Assembly: GCF_044360475.1 (NCBI RefSeq)
Contig: NZ_CP043494.1
Location: 4,464,001 to 4,528,000 of the forward strand
Direction: 5' to 3'
DNA from: Archangium minus
Lineage (GTDB): Bacteria > Myxococcota > Myxococcia > Myxococcales > Myxococcaceae
Length of the DNA: 64,000 bases
Part shown: positions 13,869 through 23,437 of the stretch, in pieces
Position numbering within the stretch: the first letter of the stretch is position 1
Layout of the letters: each line of letters opens with the position of its first letter
Translations under genes and position numbers: made by a program
Notes under the pieces: model-generated
The model's input: only the letters and a program-made list of their open reading frames with translations
Databases searched by the model: none
Told to the model about the DNA's origin: nothing

Positions 13869-16163
13869 ATGCGACTTCAGGGGGCTCCCATTTCCGAGAA
13901 CTCTCCTCAGATTGCCACCCCCTTTGGCAAGTACCTCCTCATCAAGCGGCTCGCGATGGGGGGCATGGCGGAGCTCTTCCTCGCGCAAGAGCCTCCTCGG
14001 CCGGACCTGTTCGTCATCAAGCGCATCCTGCCGTACCTGACGGAGGAGCCGGAGTTCGTCCAGATGTTCCTGGACGAGGCGCGCATCGCCGCACAGCTCC
14101 ACCACCCAAATATCGTCCAGGTGTTCGAGCTGGGGCGCATCCACGAGAGCATCTTCATCGCGATGGAATTCGTCGAGGGCGTGGACCTGCGGCGCGTCCT
14201 CGCGGAGGAGGCGAAGTTCTCGTCCGCGGTGCCCTACGCAGTGGCCTCGCGCATCTGCGCCCAGGTGGCCGCGGGCCTCGAGCATGCCCACAACTCCAAG
14301 GGCGTGGATGGCCGCCCGCTGGGCCTTATCCACCGCGACGTCAGCCCCCAGAACGTGATGGTGGCCTACAACGGCTCGGTGAAGCTGGTGGACTTCGGCA
14401 TCGCCAAGGCCGAGGCCTTCGCCGAGCGCAGCAAGCCGGGCGTCATCAAGGGCAAGTTCCTCTACCTCTCGCCCGAGCAGGTGATGCAGGAGCGGTTGGA
14501 TCACCGCTCGGACATCTTCGCGCTGGGGGTGATGCTCTATGAGATCACCACGGGGCGTTCGCCCTTCGCCCGGCCGACGACGGAGGCCATCCTCTACGCC
14601 ATCCGTTTCGAGAACCCCTCGGCGCCCCACCTCATCCGCGACGACTACCCGCAGGAGTTGTCGCGCATCGTGATGAAGTGCCTGGTGAAGGACCGCAACC
14701 AGCGCTACCAGCGGGCGGCGCAGGTGCAGGCGGACCTGGAGGCGCTGCTGGCCTCGGGCGTGATGCGGCAGAGCGATGATGTGCAGGCCTATATCGCGCG
14801 ACTGCTGGGCGAGGAGGAGGAGCGCACCGTCCTCCACGTCCCGATCCCCGCCGGGCGCAAGGAGTCGGCCTCTGGGTCCCATCCCTCGGGTCTCGTCGCG
14901 CGCCCCACGCGCCGGCCCAGCGCGCAGAACCTTCCCTCCGCGGTAGATCCCGAAGGCGCGGAGCCGGCCACGGAGATGGCCCGTCCGGCAGACCTGCGCG
15001 CCGCCGCGGCCCTGGGCGACGAGGACGACAACGAGCCCACGGCCATCCGCACCGTGCCCCTCGGGCGTGCTCCCGAGCCTCCGGTCGCACCGGCCCGGTC
15101 CTCTCCCCGCACTGTTTCGGCTGAAGCCACCTTGCAGGAGCGGCCAGCGCGAGGTGCTGCCGCGGCGGCTCGGAGAGCCACACCCGTCCGCAAGCCGGCC
15201 CTCTCCGGCTCTGTCGCCTCGTTGGACCGCCGCCGCTCGCCCCCGGTGGTGGACGACGAGGCCTCGCACTCCGGCTCCCTCACGGGCTCCACGGTGAATG
15301 ATCGGGTGCCCGCGCGGGCCCTGTCCGCGTTTCGTGACGAGGACTCCGTGCCCGACACCCGCTCCGAGGTCTCGGATGTGGATGACGCCGAGGTGTCGGA
15401 GACGCTGGACCTGCCGCGCAAGGGACCACAACTCCCCAAGAAGGATCCGGAGGACGACGAGTTCACTCGCAACGACAAGGCGGAGCGAGCCCCTGCCTCC
15501 TCCAGCAGATCCCGCGGCATGCGCATGCTGCTCGTCGCTTGCGTGACGCTGCTCGTCGTGATCGCTGGTGCGGCCGCGTGGATGTTCCTCTCGCCTGCGC
15601 CCGAGGCGGCTCCTCGCTCGCCCGCCAAAGCCACCGCGGCGCCCCGTTCGTCCGAGGCGGAGCAACCCGCCGAGCCTCCAGCCTCCACCGGAACCGGGAC
15701 CGCCACGGGCACCGGCGCTCCCACTCCAGAGTCGGGGACGGGACGAACGACAGCTCGCCCGGGTGGGAGCGGGACCGACACAGGCGCAGGTTCGACGGTG
15801 AGGGGAACCGGCGCGGACACGAACGGTGCCTCAGCAGCCGGCCAGACTTCCGAGTCCTCGGCTCCCATTGTACCGATCGCCGGAACGGATGAGGGGTCGG
15901 CCGAACCCCCTTCGGCGCTCATGGCCGCCTCGCAGATTCGCGTCCAGTTCCAAGCTCCGTCGAGCATGTCGATAAAGGTGGGAGCCAACAGGGTAAAGCC
16001 CAACGGCTTCCTGCCCATGAAGCCCGGCTCCTTTCAGGTCAATGTCCGCTGCTCCAACCGAGGGCCTTGGAACACCAAGGATTTAACGATTCCTGAGAAC
16101 GCCCGGAATCCGTTTGTCGTCAAACTAACCAACGTGGATTGCCCCCAGAAGACCCGGCGGTGA
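13869..16163 (+). CDS. Transmembrane Ser/Thr protein kinase
   Basis: This 764-residue membrane kinase begins with a kinase domain at residues ~22-295: glycine loop LAMGGMAELFLA, ATP lysine Lys51 in VIKRIL, HRDVSPQN (Asp157), DFGIAK (Asp175) and SPEQ. A long low-complexity juxtamembrane region (Arg/Pro/Ser/Glu) leads to one membrane helix near residues 550-573. An extracytoplasmic Thr/Gly/Ala-rich linker ends in a small beta-rich PEGA-like domain (QIRVQFQAPSSMSIKVG...). HRDVSPQN with SPEQ is the pattern common in myxobacterial kinases. The ATG at 13869 has a weak ribosome site. It is divergent from the glycerophosphodiesterase. Confidence 0.92.
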   Translation: MRLQGAPISENSPQIATPFGKYLLIKRLAMGGMAELFLAQEPPRPDLFVIKRILPYLTEEPEFVQMFLDEARIAAQLHHPNIVQVFELGRIHESIFIAMEFVEGVDLRRVLAEEAKFSSAVPYAVASRICAQVAAGLEHAHNSKGVDGRPLGLIHRDVSPQNVMVAYNGSVKLVDFGIAKAEAFAERSKPGVIKGKFLYLSPEQVMQERLDHRSDIFALGVMLYEITTGRSPFARPTTEAILYAIRFENPSAPHLIRDDYPQELSRIVMKCLVKDRNQRYQRAAQVQADLEALLASGVMRQSDDVQAYIARLLGEEEERTVLHVPIPAGRKESASGSHPSGLVARPTRRPSAQNLPSAVDPEGAEPATEMARPADLRAAAALGDEDDNEPTAIRTVPLGRAPEPPVAPARSSPRTVSAEATLQERPARGAAAAARRATPVRKPALSGSVASLDRRRSPPVVDDEASHSGSLTGSTVNDRVPARALSAFRDEDSVPDTRSEVSDVDDAEVSETLDLPRKGPQLPKKDPEDDEFTRNDKAERAPASSSRSRGMRMLLVACVTLLVVIAGAAAWMFLSPAPEAAPRSPAKATAAPRSSEAEQPAEPPASTGTGTATGTGAPTPESGTGRTTARPGGSGTDTGAGSTVRGTGADTNGASAAGQTSESSAPIVPIAGTDEGSAEPPSALMAASQIRVQFQAPSSMSIKVGANRVKPNGFLPMKPGSFQVNVRCSNRGPWNTKDLTIPENARNPFVVKLTNVDCPQKTRR

Positions 16164-16320
16164 GGGGTCTTCGGGGGGACATATGCGGTGGGCTCCCCCT
16201 CCAGCGGACAAGTGGGCGAGGGTACGCGGGAGTGGATATAAGCCGTTGGAATTCCAGGGGATTTGCCCTCCTCATCTCGTTTACACGTGTCAGACGGACC
16301 CCTAGAATCGGCCTCCGTCT

Positions 16321-17121
16321 ATGGCGCGCGCGAAGAAGAAAAACCTGGCCAAGAAGAGGAGCTCGCCGGCGGGCCGTATCGCCCGCGAGCTGCCCACCGC
16401 ACCCGAGCCCAATCGGTTGTTGAAGGTGTGGCGTCGCGTGCTCGAGCGCCGATTGCGCACTCGGCTCCGAGCACCGGTGGCGGTGGAGATCCACGACAAC
16501 ACGCACACGATGCTCACGTTCCAGCGTCACCGGGCGTTGTGGCGGCTGCGCTTGCACCACATGTTCCTGACCTCGTCGGACGAGGTCATCCAGGCGCTCG
16601 CTGATTACGTGCGCAACGGAGACGCTGAGGCCAGCGTCCGGTTGGACAAGTTCATCGATCGCAACAAGGCCTACATCCGTCGCATGTCGCCGGCGCAGAT
16701 GCGCAAGCGCATGCGGCTGGAGCCAGTGGGGCAGCACCACGATCTCGGCCGCATCTTCGAGCGGCTGAACGAGCGCTACTTCCGAGGCCGTATCGACGCC
16801 GCCATCACCTATGGGCCGGCGCCGCGTGTCACTCGGCCGCGCAAGAGCATCAAGATGGGCTCGTACTCGGCGGACTCACGCGTCATCCGCATTCACCCGG
16901 CGTTGGATCAGCCGGTGGTGCCGCGCTACTTCGTGGAGTGGATCGTCTTTCACGAGATGCTGCACCACGTGTACCGGACGCGCCGGGGTGAGGACGGGCG
17001 GCGGTGCATCCACCCGCCCGAGTTCCTCGAGCACGAGCGGCGTTTCCACGACTACTCGCGCGCACAGGCCTGGGAGCTGGAGAACCTGGATCTGCTGCTG
17101 CGCGCGCGCGTGTCGGCGTGA
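16321..17121 (+). CDS. SprT-like zinc metalloprotease
   Basis: This 266-residue soluble protein has a Lys/Arg-rich N-terminus (MARAKKKNLAKKRSS). A SprT-type core ends in the zinc motif VFHEMLHHVY (HExxHH), with a further His in HPPEFLEHERRFHDY as possible third ligand. Bacterial SprT-like proteins are poorly characterised; the eukaryotic relative Spartan cleaves DNA-protein crosslinks, so a nucleic-acid role fits the basic N-terminus but is not shown. The gene starts 157 bases after the kinase and ends 18 bases before the convergent gene at 17140. Confidence 0.8.
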   Translation: MARAKKKNLAKKRSSPAGRIARELPTAPEPNRLLKVWRRVLERRLRTRLRAPVAVEIHDNTHTMLTFQRHRALWRLRLHHMFLTSSDEVIQALADYVRNGDAEASVRLDKFIDRNKAYIRRMSPAQMRKRMRLEPVGQHHDLGRIFERLNERYFRGRIDAAITYGPAPRVTRPRKSIKMGSYSADSRVIRIHPALDQPVVPRYFVEWIVFHEMLHHVYRTRRGEDGRRCIHPPEFLEHERRFHDYSRAQAWELENLDLLLRARVSA

Positions 17122-17139
17122 GCAGGGCCTCCCCTGGTC

Positions 17140-18378
17140 TCAGGGGAGGATGATGCCGCCGGGGCTGCGTCGCTCCGACTCCGGCGTAGTGCTTCGGGCC
17201 TGCTGAGCGGCGCGGGCCCTCGCTTGAGCCTCCGCCTGCTCTCTTTCACCGGGGGCGACACGCTCGGCCATGGTGACGAGCAGGGCCTTCTCGTAGAGGC
17301 GCTCGGCGAAGCGCGAGGGGGGCTCGGTGGGGCCATGGGCGAGCCGCCGGGCCTCCGCGCGGGCCACTTGGGCTGGGTGCTCCTTGCCGAGCCGCTCGAA
17401 GTGGAGCGCCATCTCCCACAACCGGCTGGCGTAGAGCTGGCGCACCTCGGGTGCGGCGAAGAAGGCGTGCGCCTGGGTGTGGGTCGCCTGGATGATCTCC
17501 TCGTTGCGCTGGGCCGGGGTGAGCGCGAGCGGGCTCGACTCCAGCTCGTTCACCTTGAAGGCCAGCCGCTCCAGCTCGGCCAGAGGAGGCAGCCAGCCGC
17601 GCATCTCCGGCTCCTCGTGGAGCTTGTGGGCCTCGTTCGCGAGCCGCTCGTCCTCGGGCTCCGGCGCGGGAATCCCGAGCGGTACGTCTCGGGGCTGCAC
17701 GCCCAGGTGGCGCAGCGCGGCCTCGAGTCCCTGGGGGAAGGCCGTGTGCGTGCGGAGGTTGAGCCCCACAGCGGCGGCCAGTCGCTCGAGCGCCTCGGCG
17801 TGGGGAATCTCCACGGCGGCATCGGGACTGGGGTGGGTGGCCTGCTTCACCACGCGGCGGTACTCGCCCCGGTTGAGCTCCGTCACCTGGAGGCGGGTGA
17901 CGCCGTGCTCGTCCGAGTAGAGGAACTGGATGGCCTCCACGCCGCCACCGCGCAAGGGGCGGGCGATCTCGATGACGCGCTCACCGGTGCCGTCGATGCT
18001 GGTGAGGAGGGCGGGCAGCGGCTCTGGGCCCGAGAGGAGCGGACGCGAGGGCTCGGAGGGACGGGCCGGCTCGGAGATGGCCACGCCGCGCGAGCGCAGC
18101 CGGTAGAGCGCCTTCTTGGCGGCCTTGGCGAGCGCCTTGTTCTTGGAGCCCGCGAGCGCCTCGGCGAGGGCGGGTTGGCCAGCGAGCACCGAGCCCTCGA
18201 GCACGGCGAGCGCGAGCGGCTCGGGGAGGGACTCGACGTCAGCGGGCACGGAGGTGGGCTCCGCCGCCAGCGTGCGGGCGTGCCGCACCGCGTCGGCGGG
18301 GAAGTCGGACAGCGGCTCGCCTGCGCGCAGAGCGTCCAGCAACATGCGCGGATCAGCCTGGGGGCTCTTGGTGGGCAT
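17140..18378 (-). CDS. Hypothetical 412-residue protein
   Basis: A soluble, Ala/Glu/Arg-rich protein that I do not recognise. It starts MPTKSPQADPRMLLDAL. It has a basic stretch (SKNKALAKAAKKALYRLRSRG) near residue 90, a beta-rich middle (GERVIEIARPLRGGGVEAIQFLYSDEHGVTRLQ) and a helical C-terminal half with HTQAHAFFAAPEVR. The ATG at 18378 is preferred; upstream the frame stays open but reads as random Arg/Pro sequence. It is adjacent, same strand, to a polytopic membrane protein gene 98 bases upstream. No signal peptide or membrane segment. Confidence 0.75.
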   Translation of the reverse strand: MPTKSPQADPRMLLDALRAGEPLSDFPADAVRHARTLAAEPTSVPADVESLPEPLALAVLEGSVLAGQPALAEALAGSKNKALAKAAKKALYRLRSRGVAISEPARPSEPSRPLLSGPEPLPALLTSIDGTGERVIEIARPLRGGGVEAIQFLYSDEHGVTRLQVTELNRGEYRRVVKQATHPSPDAAVEIPHAEALERLAAAVGLNLRTHTAFPQGLEAALRHLGVQPRDVPLGIPAPEPEDERLANEAHKLHEEPEMRGWLPPLAELERLAFKVNELESSPLALTPAQRNEEIIQATHTQAHAFFAAPEVRQLYASRLWEMALHFERLGKEHPAQVARAEARRLAHGPTEPPSRFAERLYEKALLVTMAERVAPGEREQAEAQARARAAQQARSTTPESERRSPGGIILP

Positions 18379-18476
18379 GGCCGGGATGTAATGCACCTCA
18401 CGCGGCGCGGTGAGGCCGGAGGGGCTCGTGCGCGAGGTACGGCGACCACTGGCCCACACTTGCGGGGCCCGAGCGT

Positions 18477-20045
18477 TCAGCGGCGGCGCACCAGCCAGCT
18501 CTCGCCGGACTGGGCAGCCACGGCCAGCTCTTGCTGGAGCCGGGCGCCGAAGACGCGCGAGGGGTGTACGCCTCGGACGAGGAAGTGATCGTAGGCAGGG
18601 CCCTGTGTGGCGTAGTCGAAGTCGTGGGGCCGCCACTCGGAGGCGAAGGTGGGCGGGGGCGTGCCCCGGTAGCGCAGCGGGGAGTGGGGGGTGAGGGCGA
18701 AGCTGAAGTTGGTGCTACCGCCGCGCGCGCGAGCGAGCTCCGAGGCGCCGTGGAGGAAGACGGGGTGGCGTACCACGCGCGAGCCCGAGGCGAAGATGAG
18801 CCCCATGACGCGGGGCTTCTGCGCGGTGGCCTCAATGAGGGCATCCCACTCGGAGGCCTCGCGGGAGAAGGCACGGAAGCCGCGGCCCAGCACGAGCGCC
18901 AGCAGCAGGGCACAGCCCGCGCTGGCCCACAGCAGCGGGCGGCGCAGCGAGGGCAGGGTGACGGGCACGCTCGCCACGGCGAGCACGGCAGCGAGCTGCG
19001 CGTAACGGGTGTTCAGGTAGTAGATGTAGCCGCGGATATCGAAGGGGAGCAGGAAGAAGAAGCCGAGCGCGAGGACGACGAGTCCTGGCAGGCGCAGTCG
19101 CGCCACGAGTCCGCCACTGTCCGCCGTGTCCGCCGCGCGCACCAGGCCGAGCACCAGGGCACACGCGGCCACCGCGCCCACGGCGTAGACGGGCCATCGG
19201 TCCGAGCCATCCCGGAGGAGGTTGGCCAACACCTCGATGAGCTCCGTGCGGTTCTGCGCGAAGCTCTTCCAGGCCAGGTTCTGCGACGACAGCATGGGGC
19301 CCCAGGCCTTCCAGGGCGCGCCGGTCTCGACCTCGGCGGGCTGACCCAATCGCAGCACTACCCACGAGAGGAAGAGGGCCACGCCGGGCACCACACCCAG
19401 CAGCGCGGGCAAGCGGGGCTGGAGCCGGGACTTGAGGCCCTTCGCGCCAGCATCCTCGGGGACGGGGGTGGTGAGGAGCAGCCAAGGCAAGGCCAGCCCG
19501 AGGAAGGCGAAGGCCTGCACGTGGAAGAGCAGGACGGAGACGAGGCACGCGGCGAGCCCGATGGCCCAGGCGCGGCGCCGGCCCGTGTCGGCGAGGGCGC
19601 GGAGGAAGAGGCCACAGCACAGCAGGGCCAGTGGCAGCGCGGCGAGGTAGTTGATGAAGCCCCACCCAAAGCTGTCGCCGTAGGCGAGCGGCAGGGACAG
19701 CAGCGAGGGCCACGTAGGACGTCCGAGGCCGCGCAGCAGAAAGGCGAGCGACAGGGGCAGTCCCACGACGTACGCGGAGAGGAAGAGCCGGTTGGCGAGG
19801 TCCAGCGGGAGCAGCCAGTTGAGGGCGCTGACGGCGTAGTAGTAGCCGAGGTAGGGCGTCAGCTCGTGGCGCGCGGCGAAGAGCTGGGGGTAGAGGGTGG
19901 TGGGGTCATCCAACCGGTGGAGGACGGAGATGAGGTGGAGGTGCTGAGGCAGGTCCACCATGGGCAGGTGCGAGGACACCCACAGGGGCAGCACCCCCAG
20001 CACGAGGGCGGCGGCGTAGACGAGGCGGTCGGTTCGCGCGGACAC
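18477..20045 (-). CDS. Polytopic inner-membrane protein, glycosyltransferase-C-like
   Basis: This 522-residue protein has roughly ten to twelve hydrophobic helices between residues ~8 and 400, then a soluble C-terminal domain of ~120 residues. The first periplasmic loop contains DLPQHLH, the position where GT-C enzymes carry an acidic catalytic motif, so a lipid-linked sugar transferase role is possible but unproven. The start is a GTG (20045) without a clear ribosome site. The C-terminal part (FDYATQGPAYDHFLVRGV) suggests a folded soluble domain. No close named family was recognised. Confidence 0.75.
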   Translation of the reverse strand: MSARTDRLVYAAALVLGVLPLWVSSHLPMVDLPQHLHLISVLHRLDDPTTLYPQLFAARHELTPYLGYYYAVSALNWLLPLDLANRLFLSAYVVGLPLSLAFLLRGLGRPTWPSLLSLPLAYGDSFGWGFINYLAALPLALLCCGLFLRALADTGRRRAWAIGLAACLVSVLLFHVQAFAFLGLALPWLLLTTPVPEDAGAKGLKSRLQPRLPALLGVVPGVALFLSWVVLRLGQPAEVETGAPWKAWGPMLSSQNLAWKSFAQNRTELIEVLANLLRDGSDRWPVYAVGAVAACALVLGLVRAADTADSGGLVARLRLPGLVVLALGFFFLLPFDIRGYIYYLNTRYAQLAAVLAVASVPVTLPSLRRPLLWASAGCALLLALVLGRGFRAFSREASEWDALIEATAQKPRVMGLIFASGSRVVRHPVFLHGASELARARGGSTNFSFALTPHSPLRYRGTPPPTFASEWRPHDFDYATQGPAYDHFLVRGVHPSRVFGARLQQELAVAAQSGESWLVRRR

Positions 20046-20234
20046 GGGTGGGGCGGACTGTACGTGGCGCCTCCTTCCGTCGCGAGCGTTCCGAGGCGCG
20101 CGCTCGCGGGGTGACTCTCCAGGGGGAGGGGGCGTGGAGCCGGGCCCTCCCTGTTTGGACAGCTGGAAACCTCTGAGATATAGCCCGAGGGGATGATTCG
20201 GGAGTTCTGCCTGTCCCCCGGGAGGTACGTGGAG

Positions 20235-20603
20235 ATGAAGCGCATCGGGATGACGTTGGCGGCCGTGGTGGTGGGCGGCGTGTTGCTCACGGCGGGCGAG
20301 TCAGGAGCGTGCGAAGCTCACCGGGCCCGGAAGGCCGATGCCGTGCCCATGCCCGTGGAGCCGGCCAGGTCGGAGGCGGCTCCGACGGAGGCGACCGCGG
20401 CGAAGAAGGACGGCGCGGGCGAGCTGCACGCGGCGAAGTGCCGGTGTGGCAGTGCGGCGGACTGCACCTGCAAGAAGGGCACGTGCGAGTGCCCCAAGTG
20501 CAAGAAGCCCCGTCAGGATGTGGTGCCGTCGCTGGAGGCCGAGGGCCGCACGCAGGAAGAGCACAAGGTGCGCCTCGACGCCTTGGCGGGCGTCTTCATC
20601 TAG
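20235..20603 (+). CDS. Exported Cys-rich, metallothionein-like small protein
   Basis: This 122-residue protein has an N-terminal signal sequence (MKRIGMTLAAVVVGGVLLTAG) and an Ala/Glu/Pro linker. A compact Cys cluster follows: CRCG, CTCKKG, CECPKC, seven Cys in about 21 residues with CxC spacing. That spacing resembles metallothioneins and other metal- or sulfide-binding modules, but export to the envelope is unusual for a metallothionein. The ATG at 20235 has GGGAGG nine bases upstream. Its last 8 bases overlap the convergent methyltransferase gene. Metal binding is inference. Confidence 0.75.
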   Translation: MKRIGMTLAAVVVGGVLLTAGESGACEAHRARKADAVPMPVEPARSEAAPTEATAAKKDGAGELHAAKCRCGSAADCTCKKGTCECPKCKKPRQDVVPSLEAEGRTQEEHKVRLDALAGVFI

Positions 20604-21396
20604 CAGGCTTCTCCGCCTTCACCACCAGCAGGGGAGGGAGCCGCAACCGGGCGAAGTCCACCAGTCCCACGGCGGACAGGGCGTCTCGGAGCTCCACCTC
20701 TTCGCGCGGGTGGAGGCCTGCCCGGCGCTGGACGAACGCGGTGGCCCGGCCCGGTGGCAGCCAGGTGCTGGCCACGAAGCGTCCGCCGGGACGCAGCACG
20801 CGGCTCACTTCCAGCAGCAGCCGGCCAATGTCCGCGATGAAGTGCAGCGAGTGGGCCAGCAGCACCGCGCCCAGCGACTCATCCCGGAAGGGCAGGTAGG
20901 GGGCCTCGGCGCGGAGGAAGTCCACCCGCACGCTGGCCTCGCGCGCCTGGGCCACGGCCTCCTCGAGCATCGCCCGGGACACGTCCAGGCCCACCACAGG
21001 CGGCAGCTCCGGCTCGCGCGCCAGGTGTCGAGCGAACAGTCCGGTCCCCGTGCCCAGGTCCAGCACGGGCGCCTCGGGGTGGCCCAGCAGGGAGCGGTAC
21101 AGCAGGTACTCGCTGTCGCGGTCCAGGGGCGGAGCCGCGAGCGCTCGCTGCAGCGCGGGGCGCACGTAGCGCTCATAGGAGCGGGCGATGAGCCGCTGCT
21201 CCATGCCGCGCTGGGCCAGGGGCGTGGAGGCGGACTCCTGCACCAGGTCCGCCACGCCCTCGGTTACCGGGAAGCTCGCGTGGCACTCAGGACAGTGCAG
21301 GGGCCCAAAGGCGAGCACGTCGGTGTCGTGCTCCGGCATCAGCCCACCGCGCCGACACCGGGGGCAGCGCAGCAGCTGAAGAATGGCGCGTCGCAT
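20596..21396 (-). CDS. SAM methyltransferase with N-terminal zinc ribbon
   Basis: This 266-residue protein starts with a Trm112/RlmA-like zinc ribbon (CPRC near residue 11 and CPEC near residue 36). A class I methyltransferase domain follows: motif I VLDLGTGTGLFA, motif II VVGLDVS, LPFRDESLGAV and VLRPGGRFV. The layout (CPxC ribbon, then MTase) recalls 23S rRNA methyltransferases such as RlmA, but many small-molecule methyltransferases share it. A GTG three codons upstream is an alternative start. It shares its strand with the frameshifted gene and nadA, 51 bases further upstream. Confidence 0.82.
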   Translation of the reverse strand: MRRAILQLLRCPRCRRGGLMPEHDTDVLAFGPLHCPECHASFPVTEGVADLVQESASTPLAQRGMEQRLIARSYERYVRPALQRALAAPPLDRDSEYLLYRSLLGHPEAPVLDLGTGTGLFARHLAREPELPPVVGLDVSRAMLEEAVAQAREASVRVDFLRAEAPYLPFRDESLGAVLLAHSLHFIADIGRLLLEVSRVLRPGGRFVASTWLPPGRATAFVQRRAGLHPREEVELRDALSAVGLVDFARLRLPPLLVVKAEKPAR

Positions 21397-21447
21397 ACCC
21401 GACACAGGGTAGCGCTGCGAGCGCCACTCAGGAACGGCTTTCCACGC

Positions 21448-22129
21448 TCAGGAGTTGCTCTCCTCGGTGGCCACCAGCACGGGCCAGCCGCGGGCCATGG
21501 CCTCACGGAAGAAGGCGGCCAGCTCGCGACGCGCGCCATTCACCGCGCCCAGGAACGGGTCGATGAGCGACTCCTCGCCGAGGCTGCGCTGGGGGTTGAG
21601 CTCCACGGGGGTGCCGCAGCGCTCGCAGCGGATGGACACCGAGCGGGCCAGGGCCACGGGCACGGCGTAGCGCGCGTTGCACTCGCTACACTTCCAGACG
21701 AGTGCCCGCTCGCCCGCCTCGCGCTTTGCCAGCGACTCCAGCTCATCTGCCAGCCGCAGCAGCGCGGGCAGATCCTGGGGAGGTTGGGCAAAGACGGCCG
21801 AAGGACCAAAGCCCGACCCGGGGCTGCCCAGGTTCGGGGGCCTGTCGCCCTGCAGCAGGGCACGGACCCGGTCTTTGGCCTTGACGTCCCGGAACTCGGC
21901 GCCTGCGAACGCGCGCTCCACCGCTTCCTGCAGCGGGGGAAGCTCGGGCTCGAGCCGCTCGTCCGAGGGCAGTGATTGAGGATGCGCCACCACCCGGTGG
22001 CCAGGAATTGCGATGAATCGGAAACCCACGACGCTCCAAATCGCACTGGTGCGCTTCCGGCGCAAGGTACGAATAAGGGGGGATGGTGGATTTGCCGCAA
22101 CCGCGACAGACGGCGCGGTGCGTCACCAC
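21448..22129 (-). pseudogene. Zinc-ribbon protein gene with an apparent frameshift
   Basis: From a GTG at 22129, just after the nadA stop, one frame encodes a zinc-ribbon-like N-terminus (VTHRAVCRGCGKSTIPPYS, then APEAHQCDLE). Beyond about 22040 that frame turns into random Arg/Ala/Gly sequence. The next frame becomes sensible instead: VVGFRFIAIPGHRVVAHP through a second ribbon (CSEC near 21690, CERC near 21620) to ESNS at 21448. Reading one extra base near 22038 joins the halves. This is either a decayed gene, a sequencing error or recoding. A shorter gene starting at the GTG at 22029 is the alternative. Confidence 0.55.
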
Positions 22130-22130
22130 C

Positions 22131-23063
22131 TCACTGTGACCATTCGAGCATCCGCTGCAGCGGCGCCCGCGCGGCGGACTGCAGGTCTTCCGGCAGTGTC
22201 AGCTCCGGCGTCCGGTCCTTCATGCACCGGTAGAGCTTCTCCATTGTGTTGAGCCGCATGTAGGGACACTCATTGCAAGAGCAACCATTGTCCGGGGGCG
22301 CTGGGATGAAGGTCTTCTCCGGCGCTCCGCGCTTCATCTGGTGGAGGATGCCGGCCTCTGTCACCACGATGAACTCCTGCTTGGGGCTCTTGAGGACGTA
22401 GTCCAGCAGTCCCTTGGTCGAGCCGATGTAGTCAGCGTGCCGCAGCACGGGCTCCTCGCACTCGGGGTGTGCCACCACCTCCGCCTCGGGGTGTTGGACC
22501 TTGAGCTGCACCAGGCGCTTCTCGCTGAAAATCTCGTGGACGATGCAGCTTCCCGGCCACAGCACCATGTCCCGGCCGGTTTGCTTCATCACATAGCGGC
22601 CCAGGTGCTGGTCTGGCGCGAAGAGGATCTGCCGGTCCTTGGGCACCTGGTTGACGATCTTCACCGCGTTGGAGGAGGTGCAGATGACGTCGCTCATCGC
22701 CTTCACGGCGGCGGAGCTGTTGACGTAGCTCACCACGAAGTGGTCCGGGTACTTCTCCTTAAAGGCCCGGAAGGCCACCGGAGGGCAGCGGTCCGACAGC
22801 GAGCAGCCTGCCTTGAGGTCCGGCAGCAGCACCTGCTTGCCCGGATTGAGGATCTTCGCCGTCTCCGCCATGAAGTGGACGCCGCAGAACACGATGACGT
22901 CCGCCTTCGTCTTCGCCGCGGCCTGGGCAAGCGCCAGGCTGTCCCCGACGAAGTCCGCCACATCCTGGATCTCGCTCTCCTGGTAGTAGTGCGCGAGGAT
23001 GACGGCGTTGAGTTTCCGCTTCAGTTCCTGGATTTCCTGCTCGTAGTCCACTTCGGCGCCCAT
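22131..23063 (-). CDS. nadA: Quinolinate synthase NadA
   Basis: This 310-residue cytoplasmic [4Fe-4S] enzyme condenses iminoaspartate with dihydroxyacetone phosphate to quinolinate in de novo NAD synthesis. Diagnostic stretches are LNAVILAHYYQESEIQDVADFVGDS (three lines of the family core are visible in pieces), CGVHFMAETAKIL, CTSSNAVKI and CSCNECPYM, containing the cluster cysteines. The ATG at 23063 is chosen because AAGGAG lies six bases upstream; an ATG 21 bases further up lacks this. The stop abuts the next gene's start, implying coupling. nadB and nadC are not in the window. Confidence 0.96.
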   Translation of the reverse strand: MGAEVDYEQEIQELKRKLNAVILAHYYQESEIQDVADFVGDSLALAQAAAKTKADVIVFCGVHFMAETAKILNPGKQVLLPDLKAGCSLSDRCPPVAFRAFKEKYPDHFVVSYVNSSAAVKAMSDVICTSSNAVKIVNQVPKDRQILFAPDQHLGRYVMKQTGRDMVLWPGSCIVHEIFSEKRLVQLKVQHPEAEVVAHPECEEPVLRHADYIGSTKGLLDYVLKSPKQEFIVVTEAGILHQMKRGAPEKTFIPAPPDNGCSCNECPYMRLNTMEKLYRCMKDRTPELTLPEDLQSAARAPLQRMLEWSQ

Positions 23064-23437
23064 CGCGTCTCCTTCCAGCCACATTTAACCGGCCGGTCGG
23101 ATGTGGGCCAAGGACGAATGCCCTCCAAGACGATAGGTGGCGGCCCCCTTGGCGTGCGACCAGGGGAGCGCCCACCTGGTTTGCCGGGAAGCATCACCAG
23201 GGGGCGATCCCTCACGGACACTTGACGCCAACCATCCTGGGACCCGCTAAGATATTCCCGGGACCGCATTGCTGCGGATGAAGCCCGATCACCTGGTGTC
23301 CTGGATGCTGGACGTTGGAAAAGGCTTTCTCGTGGCACAAGCGGAAGGGGGAGGGGCGGCACGGGCACGTGGGCCGCACCCGGAAGAGCGATTTGCGCCG
23401 GGTACTGTTGAATGGCCTGCCTGCTGAGGAGGGGTAC
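23064..23437. other. Divergent intergenic region between nadA and the PilZ operon
   Basis: About 370 bases with no gene. It should hold both promoters. A TTGACG at 23222 and TAAGAT at 23248 are visible for the plus strand, but the 20-base spacing is too long for a confident promoter call. Confidence 0.4.

Noticed and set aside
23222..23253. Promoter TTGACG/TAAGAT for the PilZ operon
   Set aside because: A 20-base spacer is outside the working range, so the match is probably incidental.
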